From: Phormidium tanganyikae FI6-MK23 | GTDB lineage: Bacteria; Cyanobacteriota; Cyanobacteriia; Leptolyngbyales; Leptolyngbyaceae | Reading direction: 5' to 3' | DNA: 64,000 bases | NCBI GenBank assembly: GCA_019359175.1 | Contig: JAHHHU010000018.1 | Coordinates: 1 to 64,000 of the forward strand | Shown: positions 16,474 to 25,514 of the stretch, piece after piece | Layout of the letters: every line of letters starts with the position of its first letter | Numbering within the stretch: position 1 is the first letter of the stretch | The notes under the pieces: model-generated | Databases searched by the model: none | Told to the model about the DNA's origin: nothing | Seen by the model: the letters and a program-made list of their open reading frames with translations, nothing else | Made by a program: the position numbers and the translations under genes

Positions 16474-17205
16474 TTAACTAGCGCGTAGACTATCCGATAG
16501 CGCAGATGCCGCACCCAAAACGCGATCGCCCCCCACATTCGTCGCCGCAATCAAGGCAAGCAAAACATTATTATTCGCTTGACGTGCCAGGATCACGCCT
16601 CCGACGGGTTGCGTTTGACCTGCGATCGTCAAATTTCCCGTCCAATCGATTTGGACTCCACCGGGAATCGATCGAACTTCTCCGGTCTGAAATCCTTCGC
16701 CTTGTCGAAACGCATTTTGCGCCGCTGTCACTAGTGCTTCGTTCGGAATCACGCCTCCGGTTACGCCGAGTTGCGATTGCGGTTGAGCCAAGACGCTGTA
16801 AGCCAAATTGCCGTCTGGGGCTTCGATTAGCACTGTTCCCGCTAAAGGACTCACTTTATATCCCTGAAGAATTCCAACCGTAAAGCGATTGTTTGGATCT
16901 TTGTAATCGCCGCTGACAGGGAGCGGTTGAGCCGTCGCAGCCGCAGGTAAAGAAGGTGTTACAGGCGCGATCGGGATGACTGGCGGCGTTGCGGTGGGTG
17001 AAGCTTGCGGGGAAGCAGTCGGAGAGGGAGAAGCGGTCGGAAGTGCAGGACGGTTTGACGGCAGCGACGGATCGACCGGAATCGGGGCAACCGGGACTCC
17101 CAATGCGCCCGTAGGTGAAGGCGATGGGGTTTGAGCAATACTAGAGAGCGTTGTAAACAGAAGAACCGCAACTGCGAAACATCCAATCAGCCAACTACGT
17201 TTCAT
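16474..17205 (-). CDS. Exported proline-rich protein with C-terminal domain
   Basis: I do not recognise a named family. The 243-aa product has a signal peptide (MKRSWLIGCFAVAVLLFTTL, cleavage probably near SIAQT), then a low-complexity linker of Pro, Ser, Thr and Ala (about residues 25-95, repeats such as SPTASPQASPTA), and a globular C-terminal domain of about 140 residues (NRFTVGILQGYKV to the end). That domain, with a hydrophobic core and FRQGEGFQTGEVRSIPGG, has the size and pattern of PsbP/Mog1-like folds, but this is only a guess. It lies 4 bp downstream of the CNT transporter gene, so the two are likely co-transcribed. Confidence 0.75.
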   Translation of the reverse strand: MKRSWLIGCFAVAVLLFTTLSSIAQTPSPSPTGALGVPVAPIPVDPSLPSNRPALPTASPSPTASPQASPTATPPVIPIAPVTPSLPAAATAQPLPVSGDYKDPNNRFTVGILQGYKVSPLAGTVLIEAPDGNLAYSVLAQPQSQLGVTGGVIPNEALVTAAQNAFRQGEGFQTGEVRSIPGGVQIDWTGNLTIAGQTQPVGGVILARQANNNVLLALIAATNVGGDRVLGAASALSDSLRAS

Positions 17206-17209
17206 CGTT

Positions 17210-18643
17210 TTATCCTCTCAAAACCGATGGATTGCCAAAGTAAAAAACACCTGCAACACATCCGATCATTAGTGTTGCTAACGTTGCCGCCCAGAGTGCT
17301 TTCCAGCCAATACTTGCAAGATCTTTGCGGCGCGACGGAATCAAGCTCGAAAAGCCGCCGACAAAGATACCGACTGAGGGCAAGTGAGCGAAACCGCAAA
17401 GACAGTAACTAATGATCAGTAAAGCCCGATCGCTAATCGTTCCCTGGCTCGCCAACACGCCCAATTGCTGATAGACCGGAACTTCCGTTTCTAACAATCG
17501 CCGCCCGATTAACACCGATGCTTGCCAAATTTCGTTCCAGTTTGCAGAAACGCCTGTCAGAAATGTTAGCGGCAGGAACAACGCACCCACAATGTTTTGC
17601 AGCGTCACGATTTGGAAAATTAATCCAATTCGTCTGACAAAGAGATTACTACTAGTTGCAAGTCCAGCGAGATTAGCAAAGAAAAGATTGATTAAAGCGA
17701 CAAGTCCAAGAATCGCGACCAAAAGAGCCGCGATCGAGATTGCCAGTTTTACCCCGTCCATTGCGCCGACGATCACACTTTCCATTGCGCTCGATGGTCG
17801 TTCTGAAGTGAAGCGATCGTTTTCGGGATCTTCTTCCGGCAAGGCTCCCAGTGTTTTTGGGACTTCTGTTTCAGGAACGAGTAGTTTAGAAATCACGAAA
17901 CAGGCCGGAATCGCCATAAATGATGCTGAAACTAAATGCCCTGTAATGTTCGGGAATACTGGGCGCAATAGTCCGGCATAGAGCGCGAGAACGGTAGAAG
18001 CAATACTGCCATAACAAGCGGTGAGAATGGCACAGAGTTCGCTCCGGGTCATGCTAGCGAGATATGGTCGGATCACCAATGCAGATTCGATTCCAACAAA
18101 AATATTAGCGGAGCCGCTTAATGCTTCTGCACCGCTCAGATTCATCGATCGACGAAAGATCTTCGCAAAAAATTTGACGATCGGCTGAATTACGCCAATG
18201 TAGTACAGCAATGACATCAATGCACTAAAGAAAATCACCGAGGGCAAGGCTCGAAACGCAAACATATAGCCCAAATTGAGATTCTCAGGACTTAAGCGAT
18301 CGCCTGCGACGGGAACATAAGCAGGAGTAACGGTACGTGCGATCCAACGTCCGACCAGAATCGGCCCCGGAGTCGCATTCAAATCTGGAACCAGCAGCGA
18401 CCCAAACAAAAATCGTGCGCCTGCTTCAGTTGCATCCAAAACGGCATTGATGCTGTTACTAATGACGCTGATAATGAAGCGCGTCACCGGAAACGTAAAC
18501 ACCAGCAATCCTAAAATCAGTTGTAGCGCGATGCCCCAGAGAACCACTTTCCACGGAATCACGCGGCGGTTTTCGGAACCAAGCCATGCAATTCCACATA
18601 GCGCAAAAATTCCAGCAAACGATAAGAGATTTAACCAAGACAT
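17210..18643 (-). CDS. Concentrative nucleoside transporter (NupC/CNT family)
   Basis: This 477-aa polytopic inner-membrane protein belongs to the CNT family, which imports nucleosides with H+ or Na+. Typical segments are the N-terminal GIFALCGIAWLGSENRR, the gate region ALPSVIFFSALMSLLYYIGV, the substrate-site loop GAEALSGSANIFVGIESALVIRPYL (written here in parts: GAEALSGSANIFVG and ESALVIRPYL), and the C-terminal CGFAHLPSVGIFVGG. Length is usual for animal-type CNTs and longer than E. coli NupC (400 aa). Its ATG overlaps the stop of the glycosyltransferase gene by one base (TAATG). Confidence 0.92.
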   Translation of the reverse strand: MSWLNLLSFAGIFALCGIAWLGSENRRVIPWKVVLWGIALQLILGLLVFTFPVTRFIISVISNSINAVLDATEAGARFLFGSLLVPDLNATPGPILVGRWIARTVTPAYVPVAGDRLSPENLNLGYMFAFRALPSVIFFSALMSLLYYIGVIQPIVKFFAKIFRRSMNLSGAEALSGSANIFVGIESALVIRPYLASMTRSELCAILTACYGSIASTVLALYAGLLRPVFPNITGHLVSASFMAIPACFVISKLLVPETEVPKTLGALPEEDPENDRFTSERPSSAMESVIVGAMDGVKLAISIAALLVAILGLVALINLFFANLAGLATSSNLFVRRIGLIFQIVTLQNIVGALFLPLTFLTGVSANWNEIWQASVLIGRRLLETEVPVYQQLGVLASQGTISDRALLIISYCLCGFAHLPSVGIFVGGFSSLIPSRRKDLASIGWKALWAATLATLMIGCVAGVFYFGNPSVLRG

Positions 18644-19491
18644 TATTGATATCGACCTAGCTGATCATTGAATCGAATTTTGAGCAAATCCAGAAGCATT
18701 TTAATCGAGTCTTGGATCAAATTCACTTTCGACAATTTTTTCTGATGTTTCTCAGAAACTTTTGCCGGAATTTCTCCGATCGAATATCCCCAATTTTCTG
18801 CTAAATACATTAGCTCCACATCAAACGAAAATCCGGTTAATGTTTGATAAAAAAATAGCTTCTTTGCAGCCGATTTGCGAAATCCTTTTAGCCCCGCCTG
18901 CATATCACTGTATTGCAGATTCAAAATCTTACGCGATAGGAAATTGAAGATTTTGTCCGCAATTTTTCGACTCGGTTTGACATCTTTCTGACTGCTCCTC
19001 ATTAGGCTACGATTGCCGATCACGACATCACAAGTTTGCAGCTTCTTAACTAAGAGATCTAAGTGCGCTAATGAATACGCTAAGTCGCTATCGAGAAAGC
19101 AAATCAAATCGCCGTCTGCATACTCAACCCCGCGCCGAATTGCATATCCCTTTCCTGCACGCGGTTGATAGGAAATCAATTGAATTTGCGGCATTTTTGC
19201 AAGGTGAATTCCGGCAGCAATAATTTCTTTTGTACGATCGCTTGACCCGTCATTCACAAAAATAAACGTAAAATTCGGATGCGTCTCCAAATAGCGCAGG
19301 ATCGCTTCAAACGTTTGGCGAATACAGGCTTGCTCGTTGTACACCGGAAGCACGATCGAACAAGTCTCGATCGCATTCAAGCGGGTGGAAGTTGAATTTT
19401 GCCAGGTTTGAGCATGACTTTGTGCAGGGCGCGTTGGACGCGGGCTTTTCAGTTGCGCCCAAGTCTCGATCGGGTTCCAAGATTTCTTCAT
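18643..19491 (-). CDS. Family 2 glycosyltransferase (dolichyl-phosphate glucosyltransferase-like)
   Basis: The 282-aa protein has a GT-A fold with VLPVYNEQACIRQTFEAIL at the nucleotide-binding N-terminus, VNDGSSDRT, and the metal-binding motif FLDSDLAYS (the DxD-type site). A GKGYAIRRGVEYADGD region matches the polyprenyl-phosphate glucosyltransferase (ALG5-like) subgroup. There is no C-terminal membrane segment, so it acts at the membrane from the cytoplasm, probably transferring a sugar to a lipid carrier or glycan. It is one of two adjacent glycosyltransferase genes here, 89 bp after the methyltransferase-glycosyltransferase fusion. Acceptor unknown. Confidence 0.88.
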   Translation of the reverse strand: MKKSWNPIETWAQLKSPRPTRPAQSHAQTWQNSTSTRLNAIETCSIVLPVYNEQACIRQTFEAILRYLETHPNFTFIFVNDGSSDRTKEIIAAGIHLAKMPQIQLISYQPRAGKGYAIRRGVEYADGDLICFLDSDLAYSLAHLDLLVKKLQTCDVVIGNRSLMRSSQKDVKPSRKIADKIFNFLSRKILNLQYSDMQAGLKGFRKSAAKKLFFYQTLTGFSFDVELMYLAENWGYSIGEIPAKVSEKHQKKLSKVNLIQDSIKMLLDLLKIRFNDQLGRYQ

Positions 19492-19580
19492 TCAGCTTTT
19501 ACCTAATCGCACACCATCACACCAAATTCAAGCTTCAACTAAGATACAAGATTCAGAGCGAGGATACGATTACCAAATTG

Positions 19581-21047
19581 CTAAAAAAACTTAATCTTTC
19601 GCGAGGCATAGAGACACATCCGCAACAGAATCAGTCCTTCGCGAAAGTGAGCAATGTTTGACGAACCATAGATCCGGGGTTGATATCGGACAGGCACATC
19701 GACGAGATGCAGCCCCAATTTTGTTGCCCCAAATAAAAGGTCAAAATCGCCAAACGGATCGAAATCGCCAAAATAACTCCTTCCCGCCGCAATTTTCTCG
19801 TAATCGCTTCGCCGCAATACTTTCGTGCCGCACAGTGTATCTTTAATCGATTGCCCCAATAGAAATGAAAACATCAAGCTAAAGAACTTATTCGCCCAAT
19901 TGTTTAGCCAGGGCATGGCTTTTCCCGATCGCGGATACACCAATCGCGAACCGTTGACAAATTCGCCTCGATCGCTGGCAATCACTTCATAAAAATGCGG
20001 CAAATCTTCCGGCTGTACTGTCAAATCTGCATCAAGAATGATCAAAATATCGCCCGTTGCCTCAGCAAATCCCAACCGCACCGCATCCGCCTTTCCTTTC
20101 CCGCTTTGCTGAAACGCCTTGATCGTAAATTTCGGATGCCCTTCCTGCACGACGCGCTGAATTTCGCCCCAAGTGTCGTCCTGCGAATGTCCCTCAACAA
20201 AAATCACTTCTGTATAGCTTCCCAACTGCGGCAAGCGCTCGATCGCACCTCGAATATTGCCCGCTTCATTTCGAGCAGGCACAATCACCGAGCAAGAATC
20301 GCGATCGCGATTCGATCCCAACTGCGGCTTTGCCACAATATAATTGGTCAAACAAAAATGATTCAAAATCGGCAAATGCGCCAACACTCGATTAAACAAC
20401 GGCGCAATCAGTGGAACGGGTTTGGGAAACAGAAACCGACGACCCGATCGCAATGACAAATAACCCGTAATCTCAAGCAAGTTTGCAACATCATTCATCG
20501 AAAGCCAGCTTTGAGGAGGTTGCGGACGACGTTGACCCACTTTCTCAGCAAAGTGCAATAAGGGCTGCCATAAGAAGTTGTGAAACGTCAGAATCAATCG
20601 AGTTCGAGAATGACAAAACGGTTGCAAATTCGCCAAAACTTGCTGCACATCGCTTAGATGTCCTAAAACGCCCGAAAGCACAATGAAATCGAACTGAGAC
20701 TCTGGCAAATCTTCGATTCTAAGCGTCTCGGCATCCAAACAGTAAAACTGTAAATGCGGATATTTTGCCTGAGCGAGATCAATCATCGATCGAGAAAAAT
20801 CAATCCCGACTCCAACGGCTGGATCAAGCGCTGCGAGAAGCGATCCGGTTCCACAACCGATTTCTAAAACGCGGCTACCTGATGGGATAAAAAACTGATG
20901 TAAGCGATCGAGATCTTGATAGTAATAGCGGTTGCGTTGATTCCAGCGATCGAGATCTGCGGCAATGCGATCGAAATACGATCGTACCTGCGCTTTGAAC
21001 GCATTTTTATAGCTAGAGTCCGATGATTTCGTAGCAGTCATCCGCAT
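19581..21047 (-). CDS. Fused SAM methyltransferase / family 2 glycosyltransferase
   Basis: This 488-aa protein joins two enzymes. Residues about 15-190 are a class I methyltransferase with SAM-binding motif VLEIGCGTGSLLAAL and the acidic-loop DAETL. Residues about 255-480 are a GT-A glycosyltransferase with VIVPARNEAGNI, VEGHSQDDTW and ILDADLTVQPEDL. The linker contains family-like sequence SGRRFLFPKPVPL. The combination occurs as one gene in some cyanobacteria and other bacteria, where it is probably involved in surface glycan or lipid synthesis. With the following glycosyltransferase gene it forms a small putative surface-polysaccharide pair. No substrate can be named. Confidence 0.88.
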   Translation of the reverse strand: MRMTATKSSDSSYKNAFKAQVRSYFDRIAADLDRWNQRNRYYYQDLDRLHQFFIPSGSRVLEIGCGTGSLLAALDPAVGVGIDFSRSMIDLAQAKYPHLQFYCLDAETLRIEDLPESQFDFIVLSGVLGHLSDVQQVLANLQPFCHSRTRLILTFHNFLWQPLLHFAEKVGQRRPQPPQSWLSMNDVANLLEITGYLSLRSGRRFLFPKPVPLIAPLFNRVLAHLPILNHFCLTNYIVAKPQLGSNRDRDSCSVIVPARNEAGNIRGAIERLPQLGSYTEVIFVEGHSQDDTWGEIQRVVQEGHPKFTIKAFQQSGKGKADAVRLGFAEATGDILIILDADLTVQPEDLPHFYEVIASDRGEFVNGSRLVYPRSGKAMPWLNNWANKFFSLMFSFLLGQSIKDTLCGTKVLRRSDYEKIAAGRSYFGDFDPFGDFDLLFGATKLGLHLVDVPVRYQPRIYGSSNIAHFREGLILLRMCLYASRKIKFF

Positions 21048-21182
21048 TCCTTATTCTTTCTCAATCAAAGCTTTCAGTCGCTTTAATTTCTCGGTTTAGC
21101 CGCTCCATTCTCCCACATTAATGAAACTTGCTTAATCGCAACTAGAGAGAAACGATCGCCCTTTTCAGACGATCGCATTCTT

Positions 21183-22373
21183 CTAAACCTCCACCAATTG
21201 ACTCGCAGAAACAACGGTCTGACGCGCCCATTCATCCGCCGCCAAAATCTCTTCTAGCGTTGGCGTTGAGCGATTTTGAGTGGTGTAGCGATCGCAGGTT
21301 TCTTCAATCAATCGTGGAATATCCAAGAACCGAATCTTCTCTTCTAGAAACAGCGCGACTGCTTGTTCATTCGCCGCATTTAGCACCGCAGGCATACAGC
21401 CGCCCGCTCGACCTGCTGCATATGCCAACTTCATGCAAGGATACTTCGCGTGATCCGGCTCTCGGAAGGTCAGCGTCCCCAACTTCACAAGATCCAATCG
21501 TTCCCAAGTGGTCGGAATGCGATCGGGATACGACAGCGAATACAACAACGGCAGCCGCATATCCGCCCATCCCAATTGTGCTAACACGGATGTATCTTGC
21601 AGTTCAATCAGTGAGTGAATGATGCTCTGCGGATGAATCACAATTTCAATATCGTCGTAGTCTACTCCGAATAAATAATGTGCTTCGATCACCTCCAAGC
21701 CTTTGTTCATCAGCGTGGCGGAATCGATCGTAATCTTGCGTCCCATTGTCCAATTCGGATGTTTTAGCGCATCTGCAACTGTCACCGATGCCAATTTCTC
21801 TACAGGCAAATCGCGGAACGAACCACCCGAAGCCGTTAGAATAATCTTCTTTAATCCGCCTTCTGGAACGCCTTGCAAACATTGAAAAATTGCAGAATGT
21901 TCCGAATCGGCTGGAAGCATCTTTACGCCATGTTTTTGCATCAGCGGCAACACGACAGGCGCACCCGCAATGATGGTTTCTTTGTTTGCTAAGGCAATAT
22001 TTTTCTTGGCTTCGATCGCTGCGATCGTTGGCAACAATCCCGCACAACCGACAATCCCGCTCACTACTGATTCTGCATCTCCGTAACGTGCCACTTCGAC
22101 GACACCTGCTTCGCCAGAGAGAATGATCGGTTGCGGAGTGAGATCTGCGATCGCTTCTTTTAATTCCGCCAGCTTACTCTCTTCGCAAATCGCTACGATC
22201 TCTGGGCGAAACGTGCGAATCTGCTGCGCGAATAACGCCACATTGCGTCCTGCTGCCATTCCGACGATGCGAAACTGCTCCGGATGCTGCGACACAATAT
22301 CGAGCGTTTGTGTCCCGATCGATCCAGTTGAACCAAGAAGGGTGATTGCTTTCACGGGTTGTTTGTTTGACAC
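21183..22373 (-). CDS. dxr: 1-deoxy-D-xylulose 5-phosphate reductoisomerase
   Basis: Dxr (396 aa) catalyses the NADPH-dependent second step of the MEP isoprenoid pathway that supplies carotenoids, chlorophyll phytyl and quinones. The NADPH-binding start is [15 protein letters not shown]; the catalytic metal site is [11 protein letters not shown] (the conserved D-x-E), and the substrate loop is [11 protein letters not shown] followed by [23 protein letters not shown] (cited as HPNWTMG and ATLMNKGLE). Length is usual for the family. It is transcribed alone in this window, separated by 135 bp from the methyltransferase-glycosyltransferase gene downstream. Confidence 0.97.
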   Translation of the reverse strand: MSNKQPVKAITLLGSTGSIGTQTLDIVSQHPEQFRIVGMAAGRNVALFAQQIRTFRPEIVAICEESKLAELKEAIADLTPQPIILSGEAGVVEVARYGDAESVVSGIVGCAGLLPTIAAIEAKKNIALANKETIIAGAPVVLPLMQKHGVKMLPADSEHSAIFQCLQGVPEGGLKKIILTASGGSFRDLPVEKLASVTVADALKHPNWTMGRKITIDSATLMNKGLEVIEAHYLFGVDYDDIEIVIHPQSIIHSLIELQDTSVLAQLGWADMRLPLLYSLSYPDRIPTTWERLDLVKLGTLTFREPDHAKYPCMKLAYAAGRAGGCMPAVLNAANEQAVALFLEEKIRFLDIPRLIEETCDRYTTQNRSTPTLEEILAADEWARQTVVSASQLVEV

Positions 22374-22547
22374 TTCACCCCATATCTTACGGGGAACGGG
22401 GGATCAAGGGGTGAGGATCTTTGAGTCGTGGCGGTTTTACGATCGTGCTTCATCTCGGTCATTTTCGTTCACGGAGTCGATGTTGTGTGGGAGTGATCGC
22501 ACTTGCCGAATACAATGAGGAGGAAAGCAGCATTCTTTGGGTCGCTC

Positions 22548-22787
22548 ATGATTACACAAACGATGGTGCAGCCGTCTTCGTGGGTAGAGACAGGGATTCA
22601 AATGGCGAAGGTGCGAGATCGCTATCTCTTCAAATTTACGATTGAGTTGCAGGCTCGGTTAGATGAGTTGAATCAGCGCAAAAAAGAAGCGGAGTTAACG
22701 CTGGATGAAGAGGCGGAATTAGTGGGAATTTTGGAACTCGATCGCATTTTCACGCTGTTGAATGCAAAAATTATCGCCGAATCATGA
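22548..22787 (+). CDS. Small protein preceding the HNH gene
   Basis: The product (79 aa from the ATG at 22548) contains WVETGIQMAKVRDRYLFKF and IELQARLDELNQRKKEAEL, then TLDEEAELVGILELDRIFTL. It is helical, charged, with coiled-coil character, and has no membrane segment. I have no family name. Its stop overlaps the ATG of the HNH gene (ATGA), so the two are coupled. Such helical small proteins commonly precede HNH genes in cyanobacterial genomes, but no function is known to me. Starts at 22515 and 22566 are also possible. Confidence 0.65.
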   Translation: MITQTMVQPSSWVETGIQMAKVRDRYLFKFTIELQARLDELNQRKKEAELTLDEEAELVGILELDRIFTLLNAKIIAES

Positions 22788-23309
22788 CGATTTCAGCAGC
22801 AGTTCGCAGACAGGTGCGAGAACGCGCAAATTTTTTGTGTGAATACTGTCATTCTTCAGAGGAGACGAGTGCGGCGCAGTTTGAAATTGACCACATCTTG
22901 CCGCGATCGTTAGGGGGTTCAGATCAAGTAGAGAATTTGGCGCTAGCGTGTCAGCGTTGCAATGGATATCGCTACAATTTCACGACTGGAATGGATGCGG
23001 AAACTCAAACGATGCAATCTTTGTTTAATCCGCGTCAACAAGCTTGGGCAGCACATTTTGTTTGGACAGCAGATGGGTTGCGAATTATGGGAATAACGGC
23101 GTCAACAAGCTTGGGCAGCACATTTTGTTTGGACAGCAGATGGGTTGCGAATTATGGGAATAACGTCTGTGGGTCGAGCAACGTGCGATCGCTTAGATCT
23201 AAATGATGATTTTCATAATGAAGGCGCGATCTCAACTGCGAGACGGTTTTGGGTTAAAGCAGGATGGCATCCACCTTCAGAAGATCCAAGAATGAATCGC
23301 GATCAGTGA
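22784..23309 (+). pseudogene. HNH endonuclease family protein, disrupted by a tandem duplication
   Basis: The protein starts normally as an HNH nuclease: CEYCHSSEETSAAQFEIDH, ILPRSLGGSDQVENLALAC, QRCNGYR. These give the zinc-binding CxxC pairs and the catalytic EIDHILPRS. At 23032 a 67-bp segment is present twice in tandem; because 67 is not a multiple of three, the frame shifts inside the second copy and the reading stops at about 23206 after an unrelated tail. Deleting one copy restores the family C-terminus: GITSVGRATCDRLDLND, then RRFWVKAGWHPP, and a stop at 23307-23309. The lesion is therefore recent or a sequencing or assembly artefact. Confidence 0.85.
23032..23165 (+). repeat. 67-bp perfect tandem duplication
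   Basis: The segment at 23032-23098 (GCGTCAACAAGCTTGGGCAG to TATGGGAATAACG) is repeated without visible mismatch at 23099-23165. It lies inside the HNH gene. Two identical adjacent copies point to a recent event. Confidence 0.92.
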
Positions 23310-23387
23310 ATGAGAAAGAAGATGCGATCGTTCCTACAAAAAGTGTGAACGTTCGAGTAAAAAGCGCGATCGTTCCTCAAAAAACAA

Positions 23388-23418
23388 AGCCCGTCCTGAC
23401 TTTCACCACGGACGGGCT
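23388..23418 (-). terminator. trpB terminator
   Basis: Stem AGCCCGTCC / GGACGGGCT with a 13-nt loop, and TTTGTTTTTTG behind it on the minus strand, lies 20 bp after the trpB stop. Confidence 0.85.
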
Positions 23419-23437
23419 AACTTGATCGAGCAATTCT

Positions 23438-24679
23438 CTAAGGATTGAGAAGCTTCGAGACGCTCAAGACATCCTTATCCCCACGTCCCGAACAATTGAT
23501 CACAATTCGGGGACTGCCGGAAAGCTGAGGACAGAGAGCATCGAGATAAGCGATCGCATGAGCTGTCTCTAGTGCTGGAATAATTCCCTCTAGCTGAGAA
23601 AGCTTCTGAAACGCGGCTAAAGCTTGCTCATCCGTCACCGCATAGTATTCCGCTCGTCCTGCTTCCATCAGATAACTATGTTCAGGGCCAACTCCCGGAT
23701 AATCTAATCCTGCACTCACCGAATGCGGCTCAATCACTTGACCATCTTCGTCTTGCAACAAATAGCTCATTGCACCATGCAGCACCCCGACCCGTCCTTT
23801 CGTTAACGTCGCCGCGTGTTTATCCGTCTCCACTCCATGTCCCGCCGCTTCGACACCAATCATCCGAATGCTCGGTTCTTCCACAAATTCATGGAAGAGT
23901 CCCATCGCATTCGAGCCGCCACCGACGCAAGCCAGCAGAATATCAGGTAAACCGCCCCATTTTTCCTGACATTGCACGCGCGTTTCTTGACCGATAATCG
24001 CGTGGAAGTCTCGCACAATCATCGGATACGGATGCGGGCCTGCCACCGAGCCGAGAATGTAATGCGTTGTCTCCACATTCGTCACCCAATCCCGAATCGC
24101 TTCGGATGTGGCATCTTTGAGCGTTCCGGTTCCTGATGCAACTGGGCAAACTTCCGCACCCATCAAGCGCATTCTAAAAACGTTGAGCGATTGACGTTCC
24201 ATATCGTGAACGCCCATGTAAACGAGGCATTTCAAGCCAAATCGGGCGCAGGCGGTTGCGGTTGCGACTCCATGCTGTCCGGCTCCGGTTTCGGCAATGA
24301 TTCGCTGTTTGCCCATGCGTTTCGCGAGGAGAGCTTGAGCGATCGCATTATTAATCTTGTGCGCTCCGGTGTGGTTCAAATCTTCGCGCTTGAGGTAAAT
24401 CTGTGCGCCTGTACCGTCCGGTTTTGCGTAATGTTCTGTTAACCGTTCGGCAAAATAGAGCGGACTTGGACGACCGACATAATCGCGTAACAGTCCTTGG
24501 AGTTCTGCTTGAAATTCTGGATCTTGACTGTACTGTCTGTAAGCAGCTTCGAGTTCGACCAATGCGGGCATCAATGTTTCGGGCACATACTTGCCGCCGA
24601 ATTTGCCAAATCTGCCGAGCGCATCGGGGCGGTTTTCAATCGAAACAGAACGATTGGGGGGAAGCGGAGTAATAGTCAC
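23438..24679 (-). CDS. trpB: Tryptophan synthase beta chain
   Basis: TrpB (413 aa) joins indole and serine to tryptophan with pyridoxal phosphate. The PLP lysine is in [13 protein letters not shown], the phosphate-binding loop is [12 protein letters not shown], and the COMM-type domain contains [13 protein letters not shown]. The C-terminal NCSGRGDKD is also conserved. It is the TrpB1 type, normally partnered with TrpA, but no trpA gene is adjacent, which is usual in cyanobacteria where trp genes are dispersed. A strong terminator follows. Confidence 0.97.
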   Translation of the reverse strand: MTITPLPPNRSVSIENRPDALGRFGKFGGKYVPETLMPALVELEAAYRQYSQDPEFQAELQGLLRDYVGRPSPLYFAERLTEHYAKPDGTGAQIYLKREDLNHTGAHKINNAIAQALLAKRMGKQRIIAETGAGQHGVATATACARFGLKCLVYMGVHDMERQSLNVFRMRLMGAEVCPVASGTGTLKDATSEAIRDWVTNVETTHYILGSVAGPHPYPMIVRDFHAIIGQETRVQCQEKWGGLPDILLACVGGGSNAMGLFHEFVEEPSIRMIGVEAAGHGVETDKHAATLTKGRVGVLHGAMSYLLQDEDGQVIEPHSVSAGLDYPGVGPEHSYLMEAGRAEYYAVTDEQALAAFQKLSQLEGIIPALETAHAIAYLDALCPQLSGSPRIVINCSGRGDKDVLSVSKLLNP

Positions 24680-24714
24680 GATCGCACTTTCAAAGAATCA
24701 GAACACCTTTTATC

Positions 24715-25326
24715 TTAAGGCATCCATTCCAAGCCGATTCCGATCCGGCTTTCTTTTTGAATCGGAGAATTCTGTTTTTGAAAATCTGTCGAGATCCTCA
24801 GATTGTGAGTGAGCGCGTAACCGATCGATAAAGTCGTCAGTCCCGTTTGATTTGCACTAAACGGAGCCACCCAGCTTTGAGTCAAGCTAATATCTGCGCC
24901 GCCGCCACGAGAAAGAACAAACAAAGCCCTCACGCCCAAATTTGCACCGTCGATCGTTTGTCCTTGTGCTTCTAAATGGCGATATCCCACGACTGGCGCA
25001 ACATTAATGTAACTTCCGAGTGGACGAACATAGTAATGGAGATCTGCACCCCAGTTTGAGCGTTGATAGTTGGCGCTGGCGGTGAAATTTGTACGATCGA
25101 TTCGCAAATCTTCGACTCCAAGATTTAATTCTGAGGCTGAGTAGCCAACTCGGACTCTTGGGCGAAAACTCGGATCGGTTTTGATCGCTTCGGTCACATT
25201 GGGAACTTGTTTTTGCCAACGTTGCAGGACTGGACTGTTTTGAATCACTTTCGGATCGAGGTCAAGGTCTGCCGCGAATCCGGGCGATCCAATCAGCAAC
25301 ACAAACCCCACAATCAACGTTCTCAT
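24715..25326 (-). CDS. Exported hypothetical protein, possibly beta-barrel
   Basis: I do not recognise this family. The 203-aa product has a clear signal peptide (MRTLIVGFVLLIGSPGFAAD, cleavage near Ala19). The mature part alternates polar and aromatic residues with stretches such as FTASANYQRSNWGADLHYYV, INVAPVVGYRHL and TTLSIGYALTHNLRISTDF, ending GIGLEWMP with an aromatic near the C-terminus. This pattern fits a small outer-membrane beta-barrel (about eight strands) but is not proof. It is transcribed towards trpB with a 35-bp gap. Confidence 0.75.
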   Translation of the reverse strand: MRTLIVGFVLLIGSPGFAADLDLDPKVIQNSPVLQRWQKQVPNVTEAIKTDPSFRPRVRVGYSASELNLGVEDLRIDRTNFTASANYQRSNWGADLHYYVRPLGSYINVAPVVGYRHLEAQGQTIDGANLGVRALFVLSRGGGADISLTQSWVAPFSANQTGLTTLSIGYALTHNLRISTDFQKQNSPIQKESRIGIGLEWMP

Positions 25327-25514
25327 CTCACATACTCACGTCTAACTGGCACTATTGAAGATAAAACGTCATGGGATGTTTCCCTTGTTACTTTGGTCGA
25401 TCGCTTGCTCCGGGTCATCCTTAAGAGAGATGACCATTTCCACCTTTCGATAGAGAGTCTGTATAGACTGCACAAACTGCATTCGTAGAAATTTGCTTTA
25501 GAACGTGCACACTC

